In this document: positions 33,200 through 46,309 of the stretch, piece after piece
How the letters are laid out: every line of letters begins with the position of its first letter
How positions within the stretch are numbered: position 1 is the stretch's first letter
Source: Cenococcum geophilum 1.58
Lineage: Eukaryota; Ascomycota; Dothideomycetes; Gloniales; Gloniaceae
NCBI GenBank assembly: GCA_001692895.1
Contig: KV748196.1
Coordinates: 744,001-808,000 of the forward strand
DNA: 64,000 nt
Reading direction: 5' to 3'
The notes under the pieces: model-generated
What the model was told of the DNA's origin: nothing
Database searches by the model: none
Seen by the model: only the letters and a program-made list of their open reading frames with translations
Position numbers and translations under genes: made by a program

Positions 33200-36100
33200 T
33201 ATTACTTAACGTCTAATTCGGATCCCTATTGGGCCTACGCGGGCTACTCCTTATATACATATAGGGAGAAAACTCTATTTAAGAAAAACCCGTAATCTAT
33301 CTCCCTACCTTTAGGGACTCGCCTACAAGGCGCCTACAAGTTACCTATAGTGCTCTACTACCTTACTTTTTAACCTTTTTAGGAACCACTACTGCCGTAA
33401 TAAGCCTACGGACGCGCTAGTATTATAAACTTTACTTTACTACTATAGAGTCATTAAGGGGCGCTTATTGCTCGCCTCCCTTGCCCTTTATTACTATTTC
33501 CTTTATAACCCAGAACTGGTTTAGTATATTTTAGCTAATAAGCCACTAGGTAACCGCCTTAAGGCCTTTTTATATTAAGAGTAGTATATTATAGTTCTCT
33601 ATGCTAGCTACTAAGAGTATTACTTCTTAGTTGGTGCGTAAGGGGTATAACAGTATTACGTATTTTAGTGTTTATCTTAGCTAGCTATATTTACATCTTA
33701 GGCTACCTACTAGGACACCCACCTAGTAGAGCCAATCTTTTAGTCCTATTATTCCTATTCTTAAGAGTATTACTATTATATTTTTTTGCCTTTATTAGGC
33801 CTTCTTAGAGCTCTAGAGTGTTTACCCCCTATAACGTTAACTATACTACGGCTTAGGTTTCTCTTACCTTAGTTAGCCTCTATACCTTTAACTCCTATAT
33901 ACCTCTTTAGCATTAGTCTAGCCAGTATTATATTATAGTAAATAGTTTCCTAGCGTTCTTTTATGCTCTATTTTAGCTTCTTTTTCTCTCTTACTATTAT
34001 CTTTACTGGCCTCTTATACGTTTCCCTTCTTCCTCTATATAGGTCTAGGCCCTAAAGCAGCACTATTCTTCTTCTACTTTTTTTTACCTGTTTCTCTAAT
34101 ATATCTTCCCTACTTTAGGGTTGTTAGTTTATTCTCCTATAGGGCGCCCTAGGGTCCCTCTATAGTNTATTTAGGCGTATCTTAATATACTTTATAACAT
34201 TAAAGTTGCGTTTATTTTACGCCCTTTATATTACAGCGGCTTTAATATATAGTTATAGGGGGGGAATATTAGCTTCCTTTTTAAGCAGTACTGTAGCCGT
34301 TCGCTTATATCCGCCTATTATACTCTAAAGGCAAGCTATCTAGACCTTTTAGAGTGGTTTAAGGAGCGATTTAGGGGGGCCTTTCTTAGATTCTCTAATG
34401 GCCTAAATACTGGACCTATACGTTATGGTTGGCCGGACAACTACTATATATAGTAGGCGTAACCTCTAAAAGTATAGACCCTATATAGAATTAATAATCC
34501 TGGATAATACGATATACTATACTTAGCCCTTATAGGCCGCTTACGCCGCATATACGCTTTACTAGAGCTTACTATCTACCTATACTCCTAATACCCTTAA
34601 GCCCTAAACTAGTTAACCCCTAAAGCCTTAGATATAAATTATATGCTAAAGATCTACAGATTAGTTACGTTTTCTTATAAAGTGGATTAGCTAGTATTTC
34701 TCTAATAAGAATTGGACTTTATATCGTCTTGCCTATTCTATATAGGTATTATAAGCTTTCTCTAGTGTTCTACAATTCTCTATAGCTATTAGCCCGTATA
34801 TAATTAGGTTTATATTATTAATAAAGCCTATCCCCTAGGTCGCCCCTTTCTTAAAGAAGTTAAGTAGGTTGCTTATAAAGAAAAGGAAGAGTATAGGCGA
34901 GAGGGGTAATCCTTATAGTATTCCTATTATAACTATAATAGGGGGGCTCTAGTATCCGCTAAAGACTAGTAATATTTCTTTCTAACCTATAAACCCTTAA
35001 ACAAATTATATAATCTATTCTAGGAAGCCTTTTACCTTAAGGATATATAGGAGACGCTTATGGGGTATATTATTATAGGCGCCGCTAATATCTAGGCTAA
35101 GTATTAATACTATAAAGTCCCTTCGCATCGCCCATGCGTATTTAATAGTAGCAATAAGTAGCGTAAGTACTAATAGTATTAAGCGGTTCTTTCTTGCCCC
35201 TATTTAGCTTTATAGTAGTAAATTATATTTCTTAGCCATATCTACTATATGGTCCGCTATTACCTTTTCTAAGATCTTACTAAGGGTGTTTTTTAAGGCA
35301 ATAGGGCGGTAGCTTCCTAGAATTAAGTAATCTACTTTACCTTCTTTCTATAGAATAACCGTCGTTATAGATCTTCTAAGTCGTAGGTAGTAGCCTACGG
35401 TAAAGTATACCCTGGCTATATCTATAAGCTAAGGTGCTATAAGTAGTCTATAGGTTTTTAAGGCCTTATTTAGAATCCTATCTGGTCCTAATACTATATT
35501 ATTTAAAAGGCGGCTAATAGTTCTGGCTATTTCCTCTGTTATTATATCGCTGTTAACTCTTAGGCAAGTTACTAGTGTTTTACCCGTAATATTACTAAGG
35601 TCTACTAAAGCCAGTTAAAAAAAGAACCTTTTTATAAGGATCTTTACCTTCTTATTATTATTATTAGTAGCCTATAATTCCCCTACTCTTTATAGGGGTA
35701 GTAAGTATAGGTCTTTTACTAAACGCTCTACCTTTTTCTTTACCTATTTTGCTATAACCCAAAGGCCCTTATTATAGGGAAGGCTCGGGTTAAAAGTGTA
35801 CTTATTTATAAACCGTCTCTAGTTATTCCTTACTTCTTTCTTTAGGGTATTCTTTAACTGGTTTCTTATGTCTTTATATTATCTCTTATCTTTAAAGTTA
35901 TAGCTACTTATATATTTCCTTCTTGCTTATTATTAGCTAGTAATAAGAACCGCGTATTATGCGGACCATATATATCGCGTGTAGGGGCCCGGTTTTAAGA
36001 CTAGGCAGTACTCTTTTAGCCTATTTTTAATTACTACCTAGATCCTTTTTAGTCTTTAGTTAATTTCCTTAGGGGTAGCTAATAAGCCTCGCTTGTTTGG

Positions 36101-36565
36101 AATTAGGTGGATTTCTTCTAGGTTTTAGAGTTGTTATTTAACTATATTAAGAAAACTATTTATCTTAAGCTTCCTTATTATATATCTTTTGCTACTTAGT
36201 TACGCCTTAATATCTAAATCTAGCTATATTTGGATAGGGATATAGTCTAAGGCAAGTGCCTATTTTTTTGGGGGTTATACCTTTTAAGTCTTTAATATAG
36301 GCCTTCGTCTATAAATATAAGGTTAATTATACTTTTAGAGGTTCCTTATTACCATATAGTTGCTCCTAGGGGGGTGGCTAACTTAAGGCCCTAGGTGTTT
36401 ATAGCTTTTAGTAGGCACTCTACCTATTAATTAGCAGTAATATAAATACCCCCCTACCGCGGGTAGTGGAGGTTTATATCTCCTAGTAAGATAGACTCTA
36501 TACCTTTAGTTTTTAGTAAGCTTATTACTAATATAATGTTCTCTATTTATAGAACCCCTTTAACC
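33200..36565 (-). pseudogene. LINE-c ORF2 (C-terminal region, RT, part of endonuclease)
   Basis: This is equivalent to LINE-b 18,870-20,882 plus 26,985-28,330, uninterrupted here. The RT palm motif region lies near 34,800-34,835 and again encodes Asn in place of the catalytic Asp pair. The endonuclease HHP-type motif is near 36,445-36,475. Gy4 enters at 36,571, and the N-terminal part continues at 45,491-45,790. One ambiguous base (N) lies near 34,167. Confidence 0.8.
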
Positions 36566-36570
36566 CTAGG

Positions 36571-36789
36571 TGTAAGGGATATTATTGCAGACACCTTAGG
36601 TTGCCCTTAGGACAACCCCCGGACGCCCCTTGGATGGTCGCCGATTACGTACTAGAGGTACGTGCCCGTAGTATATAGTCTCCACAATCCCAGAGGCCTT
36701 ACCTCCTTAAGGATTCGTCTCTCTTACTAATCTATCCTGTTCCACAATCGTGTCCTTATAGCCCCCTATCTACAAGATCCTCTTATATT
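36571..36789 (+). repeat. Gy4 5' LTR
   Basis: The 219-bp partner of 45,274-45,490. The ends show TGTAAGGG and CCTCTTATA, where the last bases are RIP-changed from CCTTACA. Confidence 0.93.
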
Positions 36790-37469
36790 TAAATCCTTTC
36801 TACTCTTTTTGGAAGGGTAGTTAGCTTTAAGAACCAGATTGTTTATTTATATCTTTTATTTATAACCACTATCCTCCCTTAAAATCTCGCGATAACCTAA
36901 ATGGAAGCTCCATGGATACCTTATGGAAAGCCGTCGCGTAAAGGCAGGAAGGTCCCTCTAATAGCGAGAGATTGCGATAATATAACCCTCTAGGTAAGAC
37001 GGCCGAACGAGCCCTAATACCCAGATGCTCTAGGAGCTTGAAGACTCTTACACACCTATAGTTACTGCTAAGGAAAACGCAGACACCCTTTATAACGGTT
37101 ATAATGCTGCCGGAAAGCAACCGGAACCCCTTTAGTCCCACCTAGGCCAATTAGAAGATTAAGCGCTAGAGGCGACCTTAAGATCTTCCCTTAAGCTAGA
37201 AATACCAGAGGAATATATTAACGCGTCCGACTAGGGACCTAACCGGAACCCTCTTGGAAGACCACTAGCCTATAATTGGCATAGTAGTAGTATATAGACT
37301 GCTTACGAGCTAAGCGGGCTTACCCCTTTAGGAAACTAAACCTAAACACTAACTTAAGACCTAAGGCTTATTAGGAAACCCGCACTAGCTACTAGTGCTA
37401 ATACTACCTCTATAGCAGGAGCTTCCCTAGGCCTAAGTTTGGAAGGTTAAGAGCCCTATACCAATCTCC

Positions 37470-40400
37470 TTTAAGACGGATATTAGGAAGCTGTTATAAG
37501 GCTCTTAGAAGCCATACGGGAGGAAGCCACTAATAAATATATTAGAACCCTTTAAGGGCAAATCTAGATCTGGTAGGGTTTAATCTAAGCTAGATAAATT
37601 CTTTTATAACCTAGTTAAGGCTAAAGGCTTTTTAAGGGCTACCTAGTACCTACCTAAGGAGGTGTGGAAGACTTAGAGAGGCACCTACGCAATAAATAGA
37701 AAAAGGACATAGACTGACTGGCTAAGGCCTTTAGTAGTTTAGAACTTTGTTATAAACCTAACGCCTAATAGCTGGATAATTGGGTTCGTGAGGTAGACAA
37801 CTTCTTTAAGATGCTAATAATATAAGATAATACTAAAGAGCGTATACGCTAGATTATTAGCAAGATTAAAGACCGATTGCTAAACTAGATCGCGCTTAAT
37901 TAATTTAGTAAAGAGTAAATTATAATATGGCTATAGCTATAGACCTTCCTAAAGGGTTAGACCTAAGATCCGTATATTATATAATATAACAATATAGAAT
38001 AATTCTGGAATAGTACGTAGCTAGACCGTTAAGACTTCTGCCAGTTTATAAACTTTATGGAAACTTATGCTTAATAGATGGATCTAAAGCCCTTTAAAAA
38101 TAAGGACGGCAGCGTCCGCGAGAAGGAGAAGATTGGATTTATCTAGGCTAGAATTAAGCTAGTAATTTGTGATAAAATAAAGCGCGTAGGAGCCCTACCG
38201 CGAATTACCGTATATATGGATTTTAAACGAGCGGTTCTAAACGCTAAGGATGCGGTAAGGAACTAGACCTCTTCCGGTAGGAAGCTAGGGGGTTACTAGA
38301 AGCGTAGGCACTCTAGTAGTAATATAGGGTAGACCTAACCTTTAAAGAAGCCGTTCTTAAAGAGAACTTCAGAAGGGTTAAAGTTAGGAACCTTAAATAA
38401 TGGGAAAGACTCTTGGGGTTAATCTAATACCTATCTAGTACCTTTACGGGAACACTTTAAGAAGTTAAGAGAAAACTCTAGAGGTAGATCCTATTGGAAA
38501 AATAAGTAGGGCGATAACTGCACTAACAATCTAAAAAAAGAAAAGCCCTAGTTATAGACCTCTCCTAGCTGCAACTAGGGCAAGATATAAAAGGAGAGAC
38601 TCTCCGTATTGCTGTTAAGCTAGAAATAATACTCCCTATAGGTGAGGTACGATAGTTCTAAGCACTATATAATAGCGGCGCCGAAATTAATCTTATACGA
38701 TATAATTTAGTAAAAGAGCATAAACTTATCCCATTATAAAGGTGGCGGAAACCTATTATAGGCTTCCTGGATAAGTATTGGATTAAGCTACACAGTGCCT
38801 ATAAGCTTATAGTGTTAGTGGCCGATATATATAACTATACTAAGGTAGTCGGCCCGCAACCCTTTTAGGCGGCTGATTTTGTAGGTTATAACCTTATCTT
38901 TAGATACCCTTAGCTTATAGAAGCAGATCCTAAGATACGCTTTAAGACTGGAGCCTTTAAATAGTGGAATAATAAAGATTTAGAAGGGCGTATATTACTA
39001 ATAAGCCTAAAGGACATCCTAGAGAATATAGCCCTAGGCGAAATAGTATACGCTCTATACCTAAAGGAGTATTAAATCTAACCCCTATTTAATAGCAAGA
39101 TAGGTATAGAGCCTAGTATAGGTAATAACCCCTCTATAATAGAGACCTTATAGGGAACTACTGGATAGGTTATAGAGACATTGTAGGGAGGCGGCGATCT
39201 TAAGGATCTTATGAGATACTTTAACCGCTATAGGTTACTCTAGCTTAAGTAATATGCGGAGAGTATGCTATGGCACCTTAAACGCTGCGTTAAGGAGTTC
39301 CCTACCCTTTACTGGCTACCGCATAAAACGGTTTAATGTATAGTGGCAACTATATATAAGCAACCACTATAGCGCACAACGCTGCCTGTAAGTATTTTAA
39401 GGGAGCTCCGGAACCTACTTGACAATAATATAAAGGATAAACGCGACCCTAATTTGTTAAATATTCTAATAGGCCTAAGGGACTTACTAAGGGTATTTTT
39501 AGGTAGGAGAGCTAAAGTCCTACTATAGAACTCGGAGTATGACTATGCAATTAATTTAGAAGAAGGTAAGTAACCGCCAAATCTTTCTATTTATAACCTC
39601 TTGCGTAAAGAGCTTAAGATCCTATAGGAGTACCTTAATAGCTTACTGGAAAAGGGATAAATCCGGCCCAGTAAGTCGCCGTTAGGCATACTGATCCTCT
39701 TTATCCTAAAACTAGATAGAATTATAAGGCTATATATAGACTATTACAGTCTTAATAAGATTATAATTAAGAACCGTTACCTACTACTACTGGTTAGTAA
39801 AATGCTAAATCAACTATTTAGGGCAAAGATCTTCACGAAGCTAGATCTATAAGACGCCTATTATAGGCTCTATATTAAAGAAGGGGATAAGTGGAAGACC
39901 GCTTTTAAGACCTAATATGGCCACTTTAAGTATCTGGTAATGCCTTTTAGGCTAGCTAATACGCCTGCGATATTCTAATTGTATATTTACAGAGCCTTAG
40001 GGGGACTAGTCGACCGTATATATGTTGTTTATTTAGATAATATCTTAATCTACTTAGAAGATAAGGATTAATACGAGTAATATATCCGCGAAGTGCTGGA
40101 ACGTTTGGATAATTAGGGCCTCTACGCTAAGGCGTTAAAGTATATCTTTAATACTAAGCAGGTCGAGTTCCTAGGTTATATTATAACGTCTATAGATATA
40201 GTTATAGACCTAGTACGGGTGTAGATAATCTAGGAGTGGCCAGAGCTAGAGAGCTATTGGGATGTTTAAGTGTTCCTAGGCTTTGCCAATTTCTACAGGC
40301 GCTTTATCTATAACTACTTAGACGTTGCCCAATACCTATTTAACTATATTATAGAAGCTTCCTAAAACCCAACCTAAGGAGCAAAAAGCTTAAAGGCGGT

Positions 40401-42900
40401 AAGGAAGAAAACTAAGAAGGGACTAACCAAATAGTATAAGCCATAGTTATAGCCCAGAAAGGTTTAGGAGGCCTTTTGGGAACTTCGCGCGAAGTTTATA
40501 GAAGCTTTATTACTACGGCATTTTAACCTAGATTAGCTATTAATGATAATTACTAATGTATCAAACTTTGCCCTTATTGGTATCCTGCTGCAACCTAATA
40601 GGTATCCGGATGCTACCTAACTCTATTAAAGACTAGTAGTATTTTATAGCAGAAAATTCTAGGGACCTAAAGTTAGGTATTATACCCANGATAAGGAACT
40701 ACTGGCTATAGTNNACTGCTTTAAATAGTGGCGATACTACCTTAAGCACGCGAGCTATACTACTTGTGTACTCTTAGATTACTATAATCTACGCTACTTT
40801 ATAACTATAAAGGAGCTTATACCTTAATAAGCTAGATAGGTAGAAGAGCTTACGCAATTTAATTTTAAGATTAAATATAAGCTAGGGGAAAATAACCCTG
40901 CTAATGGACCGTTACGACGGCTAGACTATGCCAAAGGCTTTAAAACGGGAGAAGGAAAACAGATAATAGATATCTTACTCCCTATATTGCAGAATAAGCT
41001 CCGGGTATAGGATGCTTAAGTACCTATAGCTCTATGCACTAAGTCTTAGGCGGTATAAGCCCTATTGGTTTCTACTAACGTTTTAGCTAGTACCCAGTCT
41101 ATTGCCAATAAGGGTCCAAATATACCTAGATAGAATATCCCCGATATATTCTCGGAACCTAGTAATATACTATCTCTAATTACTAAGCTATTCCCTTAAA
41201 CAAATAGTGAAGCTATAGAGTAATTGGAACTCGGAGCCCTATAATAACTAAAGGACTTTAACCTTATAGCGGCCTTCCTAATATATACGCATTAAAGAGT
41301 TGTAAGATCTATGGTACTATCTAGTCTTATACTTAGAGTAGTATAGGACGAAATAGCTTTTACCCGGGAACTATCCGAAAGGTTAACGGATCTCATTTAT
41401 AAGGTGTAATAGAGGGACGCTTCCTATACTAACCTTAATACGGAAGTAGACCGGAAACGTGACGGAAAGGAAGCTGCTAGGCGCCACTATTGGGAACTAG
41501 ACCCGATGGGCCTACTACGTAGAGGTAGTAAGGTTTGGGTGCTATAAGAAGTAAATCTACGATAGAAGATTCTTATAAAGAATTACAATGATCCTCTGGG
41601 CGGCCACTATAGTTAAGCAAAGACAGTGGAATTACTTTAGCGTAAATACTATTAGCTAAGGCTTAATTAGGAAGCAAAGGAGTATATTAGCTATTATAAG
41701 AAGTGTTAAGTATATAAGATCCGCAGGTATAAGCTATGGGGTCTACTTAAATTAGTTTCCCCCGCTAGTAAGCCATAGTAATATTATGCTATAGACTTTA
41801 TTACGGATCTCCCGCTATTTAAAGATAGCTAAGGATAAACATACGATTCGGTCCTCGTACTTATTAATAGGTTTTTAAAGTATATCTAATACCTTCCTGT
41901 TAATAAGACGATTAATATATAAAAGCTCGCTAACCTAATTAAGGAGAAATGCTTTCTTAAAGTAGATTAGCTACACTCTATTATTACTAATAGGGGCAGC
42001 GTCTTTATAAGCTAATACTGGTTAGACCTATACTTCTATTTAAAGATAGACCACTAGTATAGTACGGCTTTTTACCTATAGATGGATGGGTAAACGGAAC
42101 GCTAGAACTAGGAACTGGAGTCTTACCTATGGATATATTTGAACTACTAGTAAGATAACTAGTGCGAGCTACTTCCGTACGCGGAGTACGCTTATAATTT
42201 AAAGCAATATATATTGTATAAGTATGCACTAATCCAGATTGCCTATAGCGTTCGACTATTTAGGTTTAATGGTATACCTAACAATCACTAGTTAAGGCCG
42301 TATAATTAGTTATAGGATCCTACTAGGAAGTCTAAGGATATCCACTAGAGAGTATAAGGATACCTCTAGGAATAGGAGGAGTAATAGAAGCATGCGAAGT
42401 AGAGCCTATAAGATGCTTAAGTGCAGTAGAGACTTTAGTATAACCGTAAGTACTAGGATAAGTATTTCGGAGTAGGCGATAAGGTTCTATTATATTTAAC
42501 AAATATTAAGACCCGTTAACTATTAAAGAAGCTCAATATAAGATACCTAGGTCCCTTTTAAGTTAAGGAATAAATTAGTAAGCTAGCCTATTGTCTCCAG
42601 CTACCCCCATCTATAGCCTATATATATTTAGTGTTTTACATAAACCTACTAGAGCTATGGCATAGACTACTATTAGAAAAGAACTTTTATCTAGGCCTAA
42701 TTAAACATCCTAAGGTGGTGGGCGAGCGGTATAAGGTTAAAGCTATACTATGCTATAAGTCTGTTAAGAACAAGCTTTAATTTAAAGTTAAATAGCTAGG
42801 CTAGCCCGCTAAGGACTCTATATAGGAACCAGAGGATTACCTTAATTATTGCGAAGATATTTTAAAAGAATATTGGGACTAAGGTCCACAATCTACAAGT
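37470..42900 (+). pseudogene. Gy4 gag-pol polyprotein, RIP-inactivated
   Basis: Gag is seen at about 37,750-38,600 (LDNWVREVDNFFKML, DRLLN, GALPRITVYMDFKRAVLNAK). The protease motif at about 38,665-38,700 reads ALYNSGAEINLI (catalytic DSG to NSG). The reverse transcriptase runs about 39,650-40,220 (IRPSKSPLG, LYIDYYSLNKI-like, KIFTKLDL.DAYYRLYI, YGHFKYLVMPF) and has YVVYLDNILIYL at 40,021-40,055 (YLDD to YLDN). RNase H is at about 40,545-40,820 (NVSNFALIGILLQP, DKELLAIV, with Ns). The integrase spans 41,500-42,300 (GGHYS.AKTVELL, YYAIDFITDLPLF). The tail, about 42,480-42,870, has VFYINLLELWH and a chromodomain-like YKVKAILCYKSVKNKL … PEDYL. Stops are TAG/TAA at Gln/Trp sites. It is a chromovirus-type element. 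Confidence 0.88.
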
Positions 42901-43229
42901 CGTAGAAAGTGCTCTAATACTACGGTGTTATCGCGACCTAGGAAGAAAGCTCGCGAAAAGAGTAAATAGGTTAAATTGGATATAGAACGGATAGGCTCCG
43001 GAAACCATAGGGATAGGGCTACGGCCTAAGGCAGGATAGGTTTTTAGCCTTTCCATATATATAGCATAGAGTTAATAGGGCATTTTACTAGAATTATATT
43101 CCCATTTATTAATTTATACCAGGAACATTGTTCTTAGGGCTTTTAAGCCCTTTCTAAAAGCCTTATAAGGCCTTCCTGAGCACTTAATTAAGGTCCTTAA
43201 TTGCTACTATATACAAGAACGAATCCTAA

Positions 43230-44350
43230 AAGTCTAAACCATAAATGCCTAATCTAAAAAGCCACTACGCCTTATTATTATTAGGAGTAGGATTAGTGTC
43301 TATTAAGCTACTAAGTAATAGCTAATAAGAATAGGATCTAGATGCCTTAATAGGCGTACGAGTAGGTATAAAAATAGGGGCAGGATAATAAGGTGTAGCT
43401 AGAGTAGAGACTTTTAAACGCTTAACACTAATATTAGGTCCAAACCAATACTAACGAAGCTCTTGTGGCGTAAGCTTATAGTTAATAAAGATACGCTTAA
43501 GCCTAGAATAAATAGAGATGTTAGCTAGCTGGCATAATCTAGAACTACCGAGACCTTACTACGGCAATTATTAGTTACCTATCCGCTAGGTACCTAAAGG
43601 GTAACCTACCTAATACCGCATTATATTATACTCTTTTAAAACTTAACGCGTATACGCGAACTCCTTTCTATAGTAGACAGCGACCTTCTTCTTATTACCC
43701 CTATTACGCACCCTATCCTTAGTATACTAACCTTACTCTTATATTAGGCGTTACTAGCTAGCTTGCTAGGAATTATAGGTAGTGTAGATAGCTATAGCAT
43801 AGTCTTAAATTTGGCCAAGTTGTTTAGTATTTGCGCTAGAATGAGAGAGAGCCCGGGTGATATAGTAGTTAAGGATATTAAAGGAACGTTGCCACTTAGG
43901 CCTAGGCTATTAAAGCTTAAAGTTAGCAATGGAAATCTATTAAGGATAGAAAAACTTACCTTAATGTAACTGCTGCTCTTAATACGCATGCATTAATTAT
44001 AAGGACTAAAGGTATTAGATCTAATATAGTGCGTCTTATTATAAGCCTCCAGAATCCTATTATTAGATTTCTAGTCTTTTAAAGACGTACAGGCAAAATT
44101 ATTTAGGTAGGACTAGCACTAGTTATGGGTTAGCGGGGGTTAGGGTTTTATATATAAAGGTAGGGCTAGGATACGCTATAGAATTTACTTAGAAGAGTAG
44201 TTAGTAGGAAAATAAAGAGGTATATTAAATTAATAATAAAAAAGAAGAAAATCTTAATAATATATTAAAGATACGTCTAAAATTAGACGAAGGTTAATAA
44301 TAGGAAAGTAAGGTGTTAAGGAAAAGGAGCAGCTTAATAAGTAAAGGTGT
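43230..44350 (-). pseudogene. Antisense ORF remnant between Gy4 integrase and 3' LTR, unknown function
   Basis: The minus strand of this region reads as a protein with few stops. It includes a 65-codon clean stretch (43,989-43,792: SFSILNRFPLLTLSFNSLGL…) and, further along, YKLTPQELR.YWFGPNISV and KRLKVSTLATPYYPAPIFI. The stops seen are mainly TAG/TAA. The plus strand here is worse. It lies after the pol region and points against it. I do not recognise the family. It could be a captured gene or an accessory antisense gene of this retroelement lineage. Confidence 0.45.
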
Positions 44351-44399
44351 CCTTATACTTTACCGTCTAATACCCTTCTGGTAAATAGCCGCAACCTTG

Positions 44400-44535
44400 C
44401 CGATATAACTCCGTTACAATAGCGCTATTTAAAAGGAAGGAAATACGCGTATAAGTTATTTAACTATTACTTCCTTATAAAAACTAACTACGCGGCCGGG
44501 GGAAGGTAATTAAGACGTTAAATTAAAGACGTATA
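44400..44535 (+). repeat. Segment shared with TRIM-B (inverted at 52,540-52,680)
   Basis: The run from AAAAGGAAGGAAATACGCG through CGCGGCCGGGGGAAGG to AATTAAGACGTTAAATT matches the reverse complement of 52,540-52,680 with few differences. It belongs to the non-coding 3' region of Gy4. A second shared block, including TTCCGGGACAAGCCC and the polypurine tract, lies at 45,165-45,290. Confidence 0.8.
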
Positions 44536-45273
44536 TAGGTTAAATTAGACCTAAAACAATACTATAGTATTAAAGAATAACGTTATAGACGTTCTTAACA
44601 ATTGCATAATAGCTATAATTACTATCGCGAAATGTCCCTATTTGCTAGGTAGTAGAGCTATACTAAATATACGGCACAGGACTATTAGATTTAAAACCAT
44701 ATACACCAAATTTTAAGAGATAAGTCTCTTTAACTAACTAATTAATACCTTAACCGTATTTAATAGCCTAAGGGTAAATACAGGAGTAATGCGTTAGTAA
44801 CGTAGAGGATTATAAGAAAAGGATTATAAGAAAGAATTATAGACTATATCTTAGCAGTTAAAGACGACGGCAAGCCAAGGCTCTATACGTTAAATCCCAT
44901 ACTAAAAGGTTCTACGGAACTATACTAGAACACCAAATTGCCTATAATACTTGTGATTAATTATAGACCGGCATAAAGGCTTAAAAGCAGAGTTGTATAA
45001 AAATCCCTATATTAGCCTAGGTAGCTACTAATATACTTCCAGTAAGCTTCTAATAGGTTTTCTAGCAATCCTTATATCTTTTCTCCAGTCATGTTTTTTC
45101 CTTATTAAGGTTTTTTAGGAGTTTAAAGTAGGGGTTAGATAGATAGATAATATATAGCGGCATACCGATACCTCTTTAATATCTCTCCGAACCTCTTCCG
45201 GGACAAGCCCTTATAATCTCCTTACCATAAGGTAATGGCGATTAGGGGCCGACCGCAAGAAGGGGGGGGGTAA

Positions 45274-45490
45274 TATAAGGGATATTATTGCGGACACCTC
45301 GGGTTGCCCTTAGGATAACCCCCGGACGCCCCTTAGATGGTCGCCGGTCACGTACTAGAGGCACGTGCCCGTAGTATATAGTCTCCACAATCCCAGAGGC
45401 CTTACCTCCTTAAGGATTCGTCTCTCTTACCAATCTATCCTATTCCACAATCGTGTCCTTATAGCCCCCTATCTACAAGATCTCCTTACA
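45274..45490 (+). repeat. Gy4 3' LTR
   Basis: The 217-bp partner of 36,571-36,789. It begins TATAAGGG (RIP-changed TGTAAGGG), retains the intact CTCCTTACA end, and directly follows the polypurine tract. Confidence 0.93.
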
Positions 45491-46309
45491 CTAGGGTTAT
45501 ATATATTAATAATTTATACCAGTCCCCTATATATCTAAATTATTATAACTGCAATATCTAGGTTAACTGCCTACTATAACTATAAGGATAGGCTAATAGC
45601 CTTACTAATTATAAAGCATACACGTATAGCTACTTTTGGTTTATATAGGAGCTGGAATCCTTAGGGGTAGTATATTAATTATATATAGGTATTATAGTAC
45701 GGCTCTTATATAGCAAGGATATAGTATTTCTTTAGGTCTAAACTGTCTAGTAAAGGCCTTATAAGACAGTAGTTTGTATTGCCGCAGTTATACTATATAA
45801 TAGATAGGTAGCGGACCCCCAGTAAGGGTCCTTTGCCTCTCTTTTATTTCTTACTTCTTCTATTTCTACTTTTTCTAGGATATTTAGAACTTCTATCTCT
45901 TATATCTATATCCTAGTTACTACTTATTTTATATAGAGCTTTTTATTCCCGTATCTTATGTTCCTACTAGCGCTTTTATATTTAAATCTATTATTATCTC
46001 CAGTTCCTTCCCTATTCTTACTAGCTAGCTATATACCCTTAATAGGTCGGCTATAAATAATATATTTACTATATTAAATCTAATTCTTAATTATCCTAGT
46101 CTTAAGCTTACTATAGCTATCTATAGGGGTCTTCCTATAGGGCGTCCTCTCCCTTATATCCCCTATAACCCTTATATCCCTATACAGTCTAGTAATATCG
46201 CGCGGCGCCGCTTCTGGCCTATTAAGGCTTGGGATAGCTAGCCTAGCCCCCTAGTACTAAAGGTAGGAAACGCTAAAAAGGCACCTGCGTCCCCCTAGCT
46301 TATTACCTA

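Larger units (their letters stand above)
36571..45490 (+). mobile_element. Gy4: 8.9-kb Ty3/Gypsy LTR element with an extra 3' region
   Basis: LTRs are at 36,571-36,789 (219 bp) and 45,274-45,490 (217 bp), of the form TGTAAGGGATATTATTGC … GATCTCCTTACA. The TSD is CTAGG (36,566-36,570 and 45,491-45,495), and joining the flanks restores the LINE endonuclease. A polypurine tract AAGAAGGGGGGGGG at 45,257-45,270 precedes the right LTR, giving plus orientation. The element is about 2.8 kb longer than Gy2, largely because of about 2.2 kb between the integrase and the 3' LTR. Confidence 0.95.

Noticed and set aside
36869-37141. 90-codon minus-strand frame in Gy4
   Set aside because: It lies in the 5' leader of a plus-strand element with no family resemblance.
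42005-42229. 74-codon minus-strand frame
   Set aside because: It is the shadow of the Gy4 integrase core on the plus strand.
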